A stretch of DNA of 8,500 nt from Bacillota bacterium (GTDB lineage: Bacteria; Bacillota; Sulfobacillia; Symbiobacteriales; Symbiobacteriaceae). The first letter of the stretch is position 1, and every line of letters begins with the position of its first letter. The position numbers and the translations under genes are program-made. Below are positions 1 to 7,614 of this stretch, piece by piece. The notes under the pieces are model-generated. The model was not told where the DNA came from, made no database searches, and saw only the letters and a list, made by a program, of their open reading frames with translations. The stretch lies in assembly GCA_028287415.1 (NCBI GenBank), contig JAQBPS010000285.1:1-8500 (forward strand), read 5' to 3'.

Positions 1-1503
1 CTTGGGCATGGGGCGCTTGAACTGGTCGATAATCGTGGCCGATAGTGCCACGTCGACGGTCCCGTCCGCCAGCGGCGTGCGCTGCACTTCCTGGACCGAG
101 ATGACAGCTGGCGCCGGCGTGGGCGCCGTGACCGCAGTCGCCGCCGTGGCGCTGCCCGCTGCGACCGTGACAGTGTAGTCCGTGCCGGCCGCCATCTGTG
201 CGATGGTGGCATGCCCGATGCCCCCGGCGCCGGAGTTCGCCTCGGCATCGATCTTGGCGGCCGGATCGACCGTCCACGCCAGAGCCGCCCCCACCACCGT
301 CTGTTCGAACTGGTCCCTGACGGTCGCTTCAAAGGGCAGCTGGAAGCTGCCGTCCTGATCGGCGGCCCACTCCTTCTGGGCAATGCTGATGCTGGCAACG
401 GCCGCTGCGGGCAGAATGACCTGGGCGTTCGCCGTCGCGCCGATCGCCGCGGCCGTAAAGTCGTAGGTGCCGCCCGGCGCCATGCCGGAGACCTGCACAC
501 TCGCCTTGCCGGACGCATCCGTCAGGGTCTGCGGCTGGGCGAGCACGGCACCCTGGCCGGCGCTCCAGTCGACGGGCAGGTTGGCCGGGCCGGGCTGCCC
601 ATGGGCATCGACCAGGGCTGCGGTCAGGTCAAGCTGGTAGGTCCCGTCCTGCTGGGGGACCGGGGCGGCTGTCGTCAGCACGATCGCATAGGTCGGCCCC
701 TCTCCCTTCCCACCGCAGCAGTCAGCCACGGATCGGGTCAGGCAGAGCAACAGCGCAGTCAGATCGCCCGTGCTCAGCAGAATCCGCCGCCCCGTGACGT
801 TGTCGATGGTGTCCAGCACGGGCGCCCCGTCCTTCATGGTGACGGTGGCCAGGTGCAGGTCGGCTTGCTGCTGCGGGCCGCATGCCTGGCCGGCCCAGGG
901 CTCCGCATCCAGGCTGCGGGCGCAGAGCAGCTTGTAGAGGTCGGGCGCCGAAGCGTCCGCCACGTTCCCGCCGCCGGGCTGCCCGGCGGCAGGCCCCACC
1001 GCCTGCTGCACCAGGCCGCAGATGTCCGACACGCCGCCCCCCGTCTCCGCCGGGCTATCGGTGGTTACCCGCACCCGGAACCCTTCCGACATGCGGTTGG
1101 CCGCACATTCGTCATCCAGGTTGCATTGCCGGGCGTAGACCGGCACCGGCTCCGTCTCGCACTCGGCGTACGCCAGCCGCACGTAAACCTCCGTGGCGTC
1201 CTGCGGAATCTTGGCCTCGGCCAGGAGCGCCGTCAGGTCCAGATCGACGGCCTGTGGCACGACGATCTCCCGTCCGCACGCATCCACGGCAAAGCCGGGC
1301 GCCAGCACCAGCCGGCAGGGACTGCCGCCCGCGTCACCCTGAACCTTCAGTCCGGCCACGACCCCGTAGTCATGCAGGAACCGGTTGTGGAACGACTGCT
1401 TGTCCCGGTGGTACTCCTGTTCCGCCCGGAAATCACGAACCGTCATCAGCTTGCCGAAGAAGTAGTGGTTGCGCGCATAGGTGCGCAGCCCGCTGCCCGT
1501 CAT
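1..1503 (-). CDS. Baseplate-associated protein with N-terminal module, Cys-rich region and bacterial Ig-like repeats (3' end outside window)
   Basis: The frame is open for all 501 codons from ATG at 1503 to base 1, with no stop, so the C-terminus lies outside the window. A GGAGGGGG-type ribosome binding site ends about 8 bases before the start, and the gap to the preceding gene's stop is 27 bp. Residues about 12-110 form a module (YHRDK at 31-35, RFL at 41-43, GVVAGLKV at 47-54, APGFAVD at 68-74) that matches the N-terminus of the neighbouring propeller protein. Residues 63-263 contain eleven cysteines, including a CC pair at 262-263. From about 272 come Ig-like beta-sandwich repeats (about 272-363 and 370-457, with a third starting near 467). 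They share a D-x-F/H-x-x-P/V strand signature (VRDQFEQTV, IIDQFKRPM) and GTYDFTAAA/GTDYTVTVA strands, resembling Big_1/invasin-type domains. No signal peptide is visible. By position it may be a distal fibre or adhesin-like component; that role is inferred. Confidence 0.85.
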   Translation of the reverse strand, partial: MTGSGLRTYARNHYFFGKLMTVRDFRAEQEYHRDKQSFHNRFLHDYGVVAGLKVQGDAGGSPCRLVLAPGFAVDACGREIVVPQAVDLDLTALLAEAKIPQDATEVYVRLAYAECETEPVPVYARQCNLDDECAANRMSEGFRVRVTTDSPAETGGGVSDICGLVQQAVGPAAGQPGGGNVADASAPDLYKLLCARSLDAEPWAGQACGPQQQADLHLATVTMKDGAPVLDTIDNVTGRRILLSTGDLTALLLCLTRSVADCCGGKGEGPTYAIVLTTAAPVPQQDGTYQLDLTAALVDAHGQPGPANLPVDWSAGQGAVLAQPQTLTDASGKASVQVSGMAPGGTYDFTAAAIGATANAQVILPAAAVASISIAQKEWAADQDGSFQLPFEATVRDQFEQTVVGAALAWTVDPAAKIDAEANSGAGGIGHATIAQMAAGTDYTVTVAAGSATAATAVTAPTPAPAVISVQEVQRTPLADGTVDVALSATIIDQFKRPMPK

Positions 1504-1530
1504 GAGATCTCCCCCTCCCTGCTCTGGCGC

Positions 1531-3153
1531 CTAGCGCTGATCCTGCAGATATTGCCCCAGCAGCGAGAGGCTGGGCAGCTCTCGGCGTGCGTACGGACTG
1601 TTGTCGATGTGCTCGGCCGCAAAGCCCGTCTGGCCGTCGTCAACCCGGATGCGGGCCAGCGTAATCGATTGCTGAGCCCCCGCCCCCACCAGGGCGTGGT
1701 TGGCGGACCTGCCGCCGCCGCTGTCAATGCCCGGGTTGATGATCGAGACCGACTGGGCCTGCCGGTTGGGCACCCAGAGCCGGCCCGCCCCGTCGAAGCC
1801 GGCCCACCCGGGCTGCTTGCCCGTGGGCAGCGTCGCCACGATCTTGCCTGACGTCAGGCTGACCACGGTCACATCCTCGCTCTCAGCGTTGACCGCGTAG
1901 AGCAAGTCCCGGGTCGGATGGACCAGCAGCTGCGCCGGCCACCGCCCGGCCGGCAAGTAAGCCGCCAGCTTGCCGGTGGCTGTCTCAATAACGCCCACCG
2001 CATGGCTGAACGGAAAGGCGACAAACAGGCATGCCCCGTCCCGGCTGAGCGCCAGGGCGTGGGGCTGTGGCAGCCCCTGGGCCAGAATCGCCCCCTGCCC
2101 GGTGTTCACGTCGAACCGCTGCAACGTATCGGCGACTGACAGGTAGAGCGTGTGGTCCGTGCTCAAGGCAATTCCGGTGGGCGCCGCCTGCCGGCTGACG
2201 GGCAGGAGCGTCCTGCCATTGGCTTTCTCGTCGTGCCAATAGACGCAGCGCTGCCCGGCGAGGTCGGCCACCGCGAAGGCCCGCCCCGTAGGTGCCGTCG
2301 CCAGCAGCCCGGCTTCCGGTGCATAGGAGAGACTCAGCAGCTGCATCATCGTGCCGGCATCCCACACGAGCAGGAAACCATCAGTCGTGAGGCCGCACAG
2401 CCGCGTGCCGTCGCCGGTGGCTCGCAGCTCAGCAAGCGGCGTCTTCAGGTGGATGGTCTGGAGGGTGGAACCGCTGGCGGTGTCGGCCAGGGCGAGCGTC
2501 GGGCCGGGGCTCGGCCCGAACCCTTGCGCACCCCCCTGGGCGATGGCCATCCGTCCGCCCGCCGACGTGATGGCGACGGGATGGTACGCGTTGGCCAGCA
2601 GGTGCAGCTCCCGACCTGGCAGCACCCCGGTGAAACCCGTCAGATCAAGATTGGCGAAGACGGCAGCCAGGCTGAGGAAGCTGGAGGGCTGAACGGCGAT
2701 CACTTCCACCTGCACGCCTTCGAGCATGCGGACGGGGAAGGGCTTGCCATCCTGAAGGGCCCAGGGCCCGCAAGGCGCCTCGGTCCGCTGGACGCTGTCG
2801 GCGGCACGGATGGCCAGGTCGAAGTAGCGCGTGCCCGACCCCTTGAGCAGAGGGCTCAGGTCGATCAGCGACGGCTCCCGCAGATGCAGGTCCCGCCCCA
2901 GACCGTCGAGGGCATAGCCGGGGTCGAGCCAGACCTTGGACCCGCTCGGGCTGGTGGGCCGCACTTCAAGGCCGGCGGCCACGCCCGGGCCGCCCAGGAA
3001 GCGCAGGACCGCCTGCAACTTCTCCCGGGTGTAGCCGGCAAGGGCGTTCAGGTCGGACGGTGCCAGCACCTGGCCCGAACCGAAGGCGGGCCGTTCGAGG
3101 CCAGGGTAGACCGCCGGCGCAATGATGCTGGCGCTCCTGGTAAAGCGGTTCAC
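1531..3153 (-). CDS. Beta-propeller (YVTN/NHL-like) protein with N-terminal baseplate-associated module
   Basis: This 540-residue protein starts at GTG (3151-3153). The choice of start rests on the perfect GGAGGTGA ribosome binding site at 3158-3165; the first internal ATG is more than 140 codons downstream. Residues about 20-115 form a module (YTREK at 41-45, RFLGGPGVAAGLEV at 51-64, DPGYALDGLGRDL at 77-89) shared with the next gene. Residues about 190-475 are repeated four-stranded blades of YVTN/NHL type, for example SRDGACLFVAF near 370-380, HPTRDLLYAVNAE at 412-424 and GAGRLWVPN at 455-463, with recurring 'TGK..A.LP.G' turns. The last 65 residues (about 476-540) lie outside the propeller and carry no motif I recognise. 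No signal peptide or membrane segment is seen. It lies 22 bp after the tail protein I gene, where fibre genes often sit, so an outer baseplate or binding role is plausible but inferred. Propellers in this family are non-enzymatic scaffolds more often than enzymes. Confidence 0.88.
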   Translation of the reverse strand: MNRFTRSASIIAPAVYPGLERPAFGSGQVLAPSDLNALAGYTREKLQAVLRFLGGPGVAAGLEVRPTSPSGSKVWLDPGYALDGLGRDLHLREPSLIDLSPLLKGSGTRYFDLAIRAADSVQRTEAPCGPWALQDGKPFPVRMLEGVQVEVIAVQPSSFLSLAAVFANLDLTGFTGVLPGRELHLLANAYHPVAITSAGGRMAIAQGGAQGFGPSPGPTLALADTASGSTLQTIHLKTPLAELRATGDGTRLCGLTTDGFLLVWDAGTMMQLLSLSYAPEAGLLATAPTGRAFAVADLAGQRCVYWHDEKANGRTLLPVSRQAAPTGIALSTDHTLYLSVADTLQRFDVNTGQGAILAQGLPQPHALALSRDGACLFVAFPFSHAVGVIETATGKLAAYLPAGRWPAQLLVHPTRDLLYAVNAESEDVTVVSLTSGKIVATLPTGKQPGWAGFDGAGRLWVPNRQAQSVSIINPGIDSGGGRSANHALVGAGAQQSITLARIRVDDGQTGFAAEHIDNSPYARRELPSLSLLGQYLQDQR

Positions 3154-3157
3154 GGGC

Positions 3158-3165
3158 TCACCTCC
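3158..3165 (-). promoter_or_regulatory. Ribosome binding site fixing a GTG start
   Basis: In the minus sense the sequence GGAGGTGA is an eight-base match to the 16S anti-Shine-Dalgarno sequence. It ends four bases before the GTG at 3153. It also lies within a tiny out-of-frame ATG reading frame starting at 3170 that stops after six codons. This is the evidence for using GTG rather than a distant ATG. Confidence 0.75.
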
Positions 3166-3175
3166 CTCATGGTGA

Positions 3176-5161
3176 TCAACGCAGGCGGTGGGTCAGTTCC
3201 ACGAACGGCTCCTGCAAGCTGGGTCCCCCCGCCGCCAGGAGGCCGCCCAGGGGGCGCTCCAGCCGGGCCGGCGGGTAGCTGTCTGCCAGTACCGTGTCAA
3301 CGCCGATCAGGGACTGCAGGCCGACCCGCATGGCCGGCGCCACTTCGCAGAGCCGGTGGACGGTCTGGGCCGGCTTCTCCGCCTGGATCACCCGGTTCAG
3401 CACCTTGGCTTCATCGGCCGGCTGGCCGGGGTACTGGTAGCTGTAGACGGTGAACTGGTGGGCGCCGGTCGTCAGGAACGGACTGCACCCGCCGATGATA
3501 TCGCCGTTGCCAACCGTGTCGGCGCCGACGGTCACCTGGCCTTCCGGCCCGCCCGGGAGCACGGTGTTCTGCCCCAGCCGGCTCTTGTTCAGCCGGGCGT
3601 AGCCCCGGCGGGTGAACCCCTCCACCAGCGTGGGCCGTCGCCGGGTGTAGAGGTGGAGAAAGTCCAGCAGCCCGTCCGGGGTGCCCCGCCGCTGATAGAG
3701 TGCAATAGCCCGCAGCAGGAGGTCCCGCTGCAGCGATTCCGGCCAGCGGCTGTCCAGGGTGAAGTCCAGCCAGGACGCCAGCCACGGCAGGAACTCCCGG
3801 TCGGTGCCGAGGGGGGCCAGCAGGCGGGGCAGGTCGTCCAGGACGGCCTCCCACCGGCCCAGAAAGTGTTCGGTCAGCAGCATCAGCCGGTCCAGGAAGT
3901 CGGCGCCGGCCGGATCGGACCGGTAGACCGACGGCAGGTGCTGTGCGTAGGTCGAGCGGGGCCGGTAGGCCCGCACCCGGCTGACCGCCGGGCTGGCGGC
4001 GCCGTCGCCCCGGAAACTGAGCCGCACCCAGAGGTAGCGGCCGGGCGGGCTGAAGACCGCCAGATCCATGTCGCCCTGATCGGGCCCCGCCAGCAGCACG
4101 GCGGGCGACCAGTCATCTTCGAAGAGCTCGCCGGGCAGCTTTTCCACGGGCGCCGTCTGCGTCTGCACCCGCAGGCCGGTGCCCTCGGGCAGGACCCCCT
4201 GGATCACCAGCTTGTGCCACTGGCAGTCGTACTGCTTGCTGTCCACGGCCGGCGAGATGTAGCTGCCCGCCGTGCCGAAGCCCCCATCTGGCAGGAGCGG
4301 CACGGCCGGGCCGGTGCCGGTGGCCAGCAGCAGCCTGCCGCTGAACGGATCGACCAGCAGGTCGGTGACCGGCCCCCGGTAGTCCCGGGCCGCCCCCACG
4401 TGGCGGCCTGCGGGCGTGAACTGCTCCAGCCGCCCCCGGCTCCCGTCCCCCGCCCACAGCCAGCCATGGCCGGCAGCGACGGTGGTGGGCCGGAAGTCCG
4501 ACCGCTCCAGACTGTACCGGCCAGCCTCGGTGCCGTCGGGGTGCAGCGCCAGCACGCAGCCGAGGCCGGGGTCGGCCACCAGAATGCGGCCGGTCTCATC
4601 CACGGCCAGCCCCTGCGGGTCGACCAGCAGCCCTTCGCCCGGGCGGCTCATGACCCGGCCGTCCCGGGTGTCAAGTGCGACGATCCCGTGCGCCTTGCCA
4701 TCCACGCAGTAGAGCGTCGCCCCGTCCGGCGCTCCGGCGAGGGCCCGGGGCTCCGATACCTGCCAACTGGCGATCAGCTGGTAGTGGTTCAGGGCGTAGA
4801 CCTGGATCCGGTCATTGCCCGTATCCGCTACATAGAGGGCGTCCCGGGGGCCGGCGCAGAGGCCGCGGGGCCCTTTGAACGCCCCCGTCCCCCCGATGCA
4901 CGGCACCGCCGCCTGGCGGTCCCGGTGCCGGACCCAGATGCGGAACGTGTTCGGCTCGATCCAGAAGAGCCGGCCGTCGAAGGCCAGGCTCAGCGCCAGG
5001 GCGGCGGGCTCATCCGGGTCCGGCGCCGGCGGGTGCCCGGCCGCCGCCAGCGGCTGAAGGCCAAGGCGCCCGGCGCCGTCCACCCAGAGGCCGGTGTTCT
5101 CCCCGTCCGCCCAGGCCGCCTCCCCGAGGAACAGGAAGGTCGGTTCCAGCGTGATCTCCAT
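3176..5161 (-). CDS. Phage tail protein I-type baseplate protein fused to an N-terminal NHL beta-propeller
   Basis: I place the start at ATG 5161 (661 residues) because GGAGGT at 5168-5173 precedes it by six bases. An in-frame ATG 13 codons upstream (5200) has no ribosome binding site. Residues about 40-300 are NHL-type propeller blades, clearest at 97-122 (GPRGLCAGPRDALYVADTGN then DRIQVY) and 181-201 (DPQGLAVDETGRILVADPGL). Residues about 310-395 form a beta-rich linker. Residues about 400-515 match the tail protein I family (TIGR02242-like): YAQHLPSVYR, FLPWLASWLDFTLDSRWPE, ALYQRRGTPDGLLDFLHLY. The C-terminal EKPAQTVHRLCEV and AMRVGLQSLIGVDTVL segments are also typical of that family. In P2, gpI joins the baseplate wedge to the fibre; in Afp the matching gene is afp12. 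The propeller is an addition relative to the short P2 protein, probably facing outward (inference). It follows baseplate J, as in known loci. Confidence 0.9.
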   Translation of the reverse strand: MEITLEPTFLFLGEAAWADGENTGLWVDGAGRLGLQPLAAAGHPPAPDPDEPAALALSLAFDGRLFWIEPNTFRIWVRHRDRQAAVPCIGGTGAFKGPRGLCAGPRDALYVADTGNDRIQVYALNHYQLIASWQVSEPRALAGAPDGATLYCVDGKAHGIVALDTRDGRVMSRPGEGLLVDPQGLAVDETGRILVADPGLGCVLALHPDGTEAGRYSLERSDFRPTTVAAGHGWLWAGDGSRGRLEQFTPAGRHVGAARDYRGPVTDLLVDPFSGRLLLATGTGPAVPLLPDGGFGTAGSYISPAVDSKQYDCQWHKLVIQGVLPEGTGLRVQTQTAPVEKLPGELFEDDWSPAVLLAGPDQGDMDLAVFSPPGRYLWVRLSFRGDGAASPAVSRVRAYRPRSTYAQHLPSVYRSDPAGADFLDRLMLLTEHFLGRWEAVLDDLPRLLAPLGTDREFLPWLASWLDFTLDSRWPESLQRDLLLRAIALYQRRGTPDGLLDFLHLYTRRRPTLVEGFTRRGYARLNKSRLGQNTVLPGGPEGQVTVGADTVGNGDIIGGCSPFLTTGAHQFTVYSYQYPGQPADEAKVLNRVIQAEKPAQTVHRLCEVAPAMRVGLQSLIGVDTVLADSYPPARLERPLGGLLAAGGPSLQEPFVELTHRLR

Positions 5162-5226
5162 GGCGCAACCTCCACTTGTCGGCGCTATCGCATAAGGCAT
5201 CGCCGCTATGACGGCGCTGTACTGGC
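5162..5226 (-). other. 65-bp gap between baseplate J and tail protein I genes
   Basis: This is the only gap longer than 30 bp in the operon. It contains the tail protein I ribosome binding site and, in the minus sense, CGCCG-TCATAG-CGGCG (5201-5216), a possible five-pair hairpin. The same CGGCG can also pair with a later CGCCG at 5180-5184. There is no T-run, so it is not a rho-independent terminator. In such GC-rich DNA short stems arise easily by chance. Confidence 0.4.
5168..5173 (-). promoter_or_regulatory. Ribosome binding site deciding the tail protein I start
   Basis: In the minus sense GGAGGT lies six bases before ATG 5161. The longer in-frame alternative at 5200 is preceded by GC-rich sequence without any purine-rich ribosome binding site. 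This is why the shorter 661-residue form is preferred. Confidence 0.75.
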
Positions 5227-7188
5227 CTACAGCGTGACCGAGACGCTGTGCTTACCGGCGTAGACCAGCTCCCCGTCCCCCAGGGTGATATCCTCGCAGG
5301 CGCTCCGGGTCACGCCATCCACAGCCAGCGTCAGGCTCGTCACCCGTCCCACCCCGCTCACCCGCTGGAGCAGGGCGAAGACATCTGAGTAGTAGACCGG
5401 GCCGCCCCAGGGCCACCCGGCACCGTCCAGCCCGCCCGTCAGGGCGTGGAGGAAGCGGTTCAGCTCATCGAGGCAGGCCTGCTGCGCGGCGCCGGGGTCA
5501 CTCCCTGCGGCCACCCGCACGTCGGCGCTGACGGCAACCTGCCGGTACTGGGGGGGAGCGACGTACAGCTCCGTGGTAATCGTGCGGATGCGGTCCAGGT
5601 GGCGCCGGACCTCGTCCAGCGTCGCCCGGGACGGGTACGGCATGGCGGTCTGGCCGGTGGGCACAACCACCACGGTCACGGCGCCGGGATAGGTGACGCC
5701 GGGGAAGTCGGGGTGGGTCAGGGGCAGCACCCGGGCCCGCGCCACCCGGCCGCCGGGCGCCGCCAGGGCGTGCGCCTCGTAGTCGGTGGCACAGACGGCC
5801 CGCTGGAGCGTCTTCAGCTCCTTCGGCGCCCGGGCCATCGCCCCGGTCAGCGGCTCCTCGTCGGCCCCGCCGGTGGCGGCGAACGGGTTGTCCACCTGCT
5901 CCACCCGGGGCATGGCGCTCGAGAGTGCGGTCAGCGTGTGGGCCGCCACGTTCCCGGCCTTGCCGGCGCTCCGCCGGTAAGTGGGGGCGCTCACTTTGGC
6001 GTTGTTCTCGGGAATCTGGCCGTGGGTGCCGTCGCCGAAAGTGATCTGGCCGGAGGCGGCGTCCAGCACGTAGTGGCGGTCCCGCGGCCCCGCACCCAGC
6101 AGGTCGGGCACTTCGGTCCAGTCGACCGTCTGGTCGCTCTCCGCCACCTGCAGCCGCAGGCTGGCCGGCAGCACGGGGGCGTAGCTGAGCGACATGGTCT
6201 GCCCCGGCTCGCTGTCCGAGCGGCCGACCAGGGCCTGCGACACGGTGGCCGCCTGCGTCGCCCAGACCGCGTTCCAGAGCACCGCCCGGAGGCTTGGCGC
6301 CACATCGTAATCCGCCTGGACAAGCCGGCCCCGGAGCCAGCAGTACGCCTTGCCCTCATCCTCCAGCTCAGCGATCGCCTGGTCATCCGGTTTCATGGCG
6401 CCTGTCACCCGCAAGCGAATCTCACCATCGCGGCTGAAGGCGAGGGACTGGTCGTGCACCCGGTCGCAGGGCTGCCAGGCCGCGCCGTCCCACCACTCCC
6501 AGGCGACCCGGGCCGGCGCTCTGGTGGCCGCAGCAGCCGGCCCCACCCAGCCGCCCGTCGTCCCGGGGCCCGTCGCCGGGCTCCCTTCCTCGGGCCGCAG
6601 CACGTGCAGACGGAACTCACGCCCGGCCGGCAGCGGCTGGTCGAAGCCCAGGTAGAGCGCGTTGCCGGCGGCGGGCGCCTTGCCGAAGGGTAGAAACGCG
6701 AGGCCGTCCGGCGCCGTCCCGACCGGCATCTGCTCTGGCGGCGCGCCCGTCAGTACCAGCCCCTGCCCCGTCCACGTGGCCATCGCGAGCAGGGCGCTAT
6801 CTGCCACCTGCACATCCACATCGGTTTCAAAAATCAGCGGCTCCCCGCCGCCGGCATCGGCCTCCACCTGGCTCCCCCGGCTGAGCCAGACGGCGCCCGT
6901 GCCGTCCGTGGACTTCACCTTGAACGTCAGCAGCGTGCGGGCCGGGGCCGCCGGGCGCAACTGCACGCCGATCAGGCGCAGCAGTTCCACGTAGTGCTTG
7001 TCGGGCACCTGGTTGAGGCGGTAGATCACCTGCTCGCCCAGCCAGCTGAAGAGCTGGAGCAGCGTGATGCCCGGGTCGGTCTGATTATGGTCGGTCCACT
7101 CGGGGGTATAGCGTGGGATCAGCCGCCGCGCCTCCGCAAAGAGTTCGCTGTACCGCCGGTCGTCTAAATTCGGACTGCGCAGCGTCAT
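5227..7188 (-). CDS. Baseplate assembly protein, gpJ/gp47 family
   Basis: This 653-residue protein has the hallmarks of the putative baseplate assembly (J, TIGR02243-like) family. The N-terminus has DPGITLLQLFSWLGEQVIYR (39-58), then VPDKHYVELLRLIGVQLRPA (61-80) and an ARTLLTF strand. The middle has QITFGDGTHGQIP (381-393), followed by YRRSAGKAGNVAAHTLTAL (404-422). The C-terminal part has RAVCATDYEAHAL (463-475) and RVARARVLPL (481-490). In contractile tails this protein builds the wedge ring around the spike hub and contacts gp25 and tail protein I; the Afp counterpart is Afp11. It is longer than P2 gpJ (about 300 residues), as usual for eCIS-type versions. Its ATG overlaps the gp25 stop by one base (TGATG), suggesting translational coupling, and GGGAGG lies nine bases upstream of the ATG. 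The GC-rich C-terminal half shows no frameshift or missing segment. Confidence 0.95.
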   Translation of the reverse strand: MTLRSPNLDDRRYSELFAEARRLIPRYTPEWTDHNQTDPGITLLQLFSWLGEQVIYRLNQVPDKHYVELLRLIGVQLRPAAPARTLLTFKVKSTDGTGAVWLSRGSQVEADAGGGEPLIFETDVDVQVADSALLAMATWTGQGLVLTGAPPEQMPVGTAPDGLAFLPFGKAPAAGNALYLGFDQPLPAGREFRLHVLRPEEGSPATGPGTTGGWVGPAAAATRAPARVAWEWWDGAAWQPCDRVHDQSLAFSRDGEIRLRVTGAMKPDDQAIAELEDEGKAYCWLRGRLVQADYDVAPSLRAVLWNAVWATQAATVSQALVGRSDSEPGQTMSLSYAPVLPASLRLQVAESDQTVDWTEVPDLLGAGPRDRHYVLDAASGQITFGDGTHGQIPENNAKVSAPTYRRSAGKAGNVAAHTLTALSSAMPRVEQVDNPFAATGGADEEPLTGAMARAPKELKTLQRAVCATDYEAHALAAPGGRVARARVLPLTHPDFPGVTYPGAVTVVVVPTGQTAMPYPSRATLDEVRRHLDRIRTITTELYVAPPQYRQVAVSADVRVAAGSDPGAAQQACLDELNRFLHALTGGLDGAGWPWGGPVYYSDVFALLQRVSGVGRVTSLTLAVDGVTRSACEDITLGDGELVYAGKHSVSVTL

Positions 7189-7592
7189 CAGGCCCCGCCT
7201 CCCTCGCTCAGGTAGAACGGATACACCAGGTTGCTGCGGACGTTGGTCGCCCGCACGCGATAGCCCACGGAGATCAGTAATTTACTCTCTTCAGCAGGGT
7301 CGATCTCCACTTCCACTTTTTCGAGGTCGATCCGCGGCTCCCACTCACGCAGGGCGTCGGCGACCGCCGCCCGCACCCGGCTGAGGGTCTGGTGGTTGAC
7401 GGGAGCGAAGACCAGGTCCTGAAGGCTGCACCCGAACCGGGGCAGCATCACCCGCTCGCCCGGCGACGTCCGCAGGATGATCCCGATCGCCTGTGCGATC
7501 TCCGGCTCGTCGGCAACCATCTGGATGGAGCCGCCCGGCCCCACCCGGATCGGAAAGGACCAGCCCTTGCCCAGGAAGCTTTGCGGGAGCAT
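7188..7592 (-). CDS. Baseplate wedge protein, gp25/gpW-like (IraD/Gp25-like) family
   Basis: The 134-residue product has the usual family length and a full-length match to gp25-like baseplate proteins. It shows FLGKGWSFPI at 6-15, an IAQAIGIILRTSPGERVMLP stretch at 32-51, FGCSLQDLVFAPVN at 53-66, REWEPRID at 87-94 and VRSNLVYPFYLSEGG near the end. In T4 and Afp (Afp9) this protein is the wedge component that contacts the sheath and helps start sheath assembly; the central E-P-R-I motif is typical. GGAGGTG at 7598-7604 lies five bases before the ATG. The stop overlaps the start of baseplate J by one base. Codons near 7268-7325 (residues KVEVEIDPAEESKLLIS) are noticeably less GC-rich than the rest of the window, but the frame is intact. 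Confidence 0.95.
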   Translation of the reverse strand: MLPQSFLGKGWSFPIRVGPGGSIQMVADEPEIAQAIGIILRTSPGERVMLPRFGCSLQDLVFAPVNHQTLSRVRAAVADALREWEPRIDLEKVEVEIDPAEESKLLISVGYRVRATNVRSNLVYPFYLSEGGGA

Positions 7593-7614
7593 GCGGACAC
7601 CTCCTCACTCTCGG

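Noticed and set aside
211..1851. Long plus-strand open frame (546 codons) opposite the Ig-repeat and propeller genes
   Set aside because: Composition is Arg/Gly/Pro/His-rich with no family motif. It spans two minus-strand genes and their ribosome binding site, and such antisense frames are expected in GC-rich DNA.
5162..5200. Upstream in-frame ATG at 5200 as the start of the tail protein I gene
   Set aside because: There is no Shine-Dalgarno sequence before it, whereas ATG 5161 has GGAGGT six bases upstream. The extra 13 residues match nothing in the family.
5201..5216. Hairpin as a rho-independent terminator between baseplate J and tail protein I
   Set aside because: The stem has only five pairs and no T-run follows. 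The downstream genes belong to the same functional set and have no promoter that I can see.
3188..5263. Long plus-strand open frame (691 codons) opposite the tail protein I gene
   Set aside because: It mirrors the real gene across its whole length, has biased low-complexity composition and no recognisable domain, while the minus strand has clear NHL and tail protein I motifs.
5446..6693. Plus-strand open frame (415 codons) opposite baseplate J
   Set aside because: Antisense shadow of a strongly conserved gene; no motif or plausible ribosome binding site.
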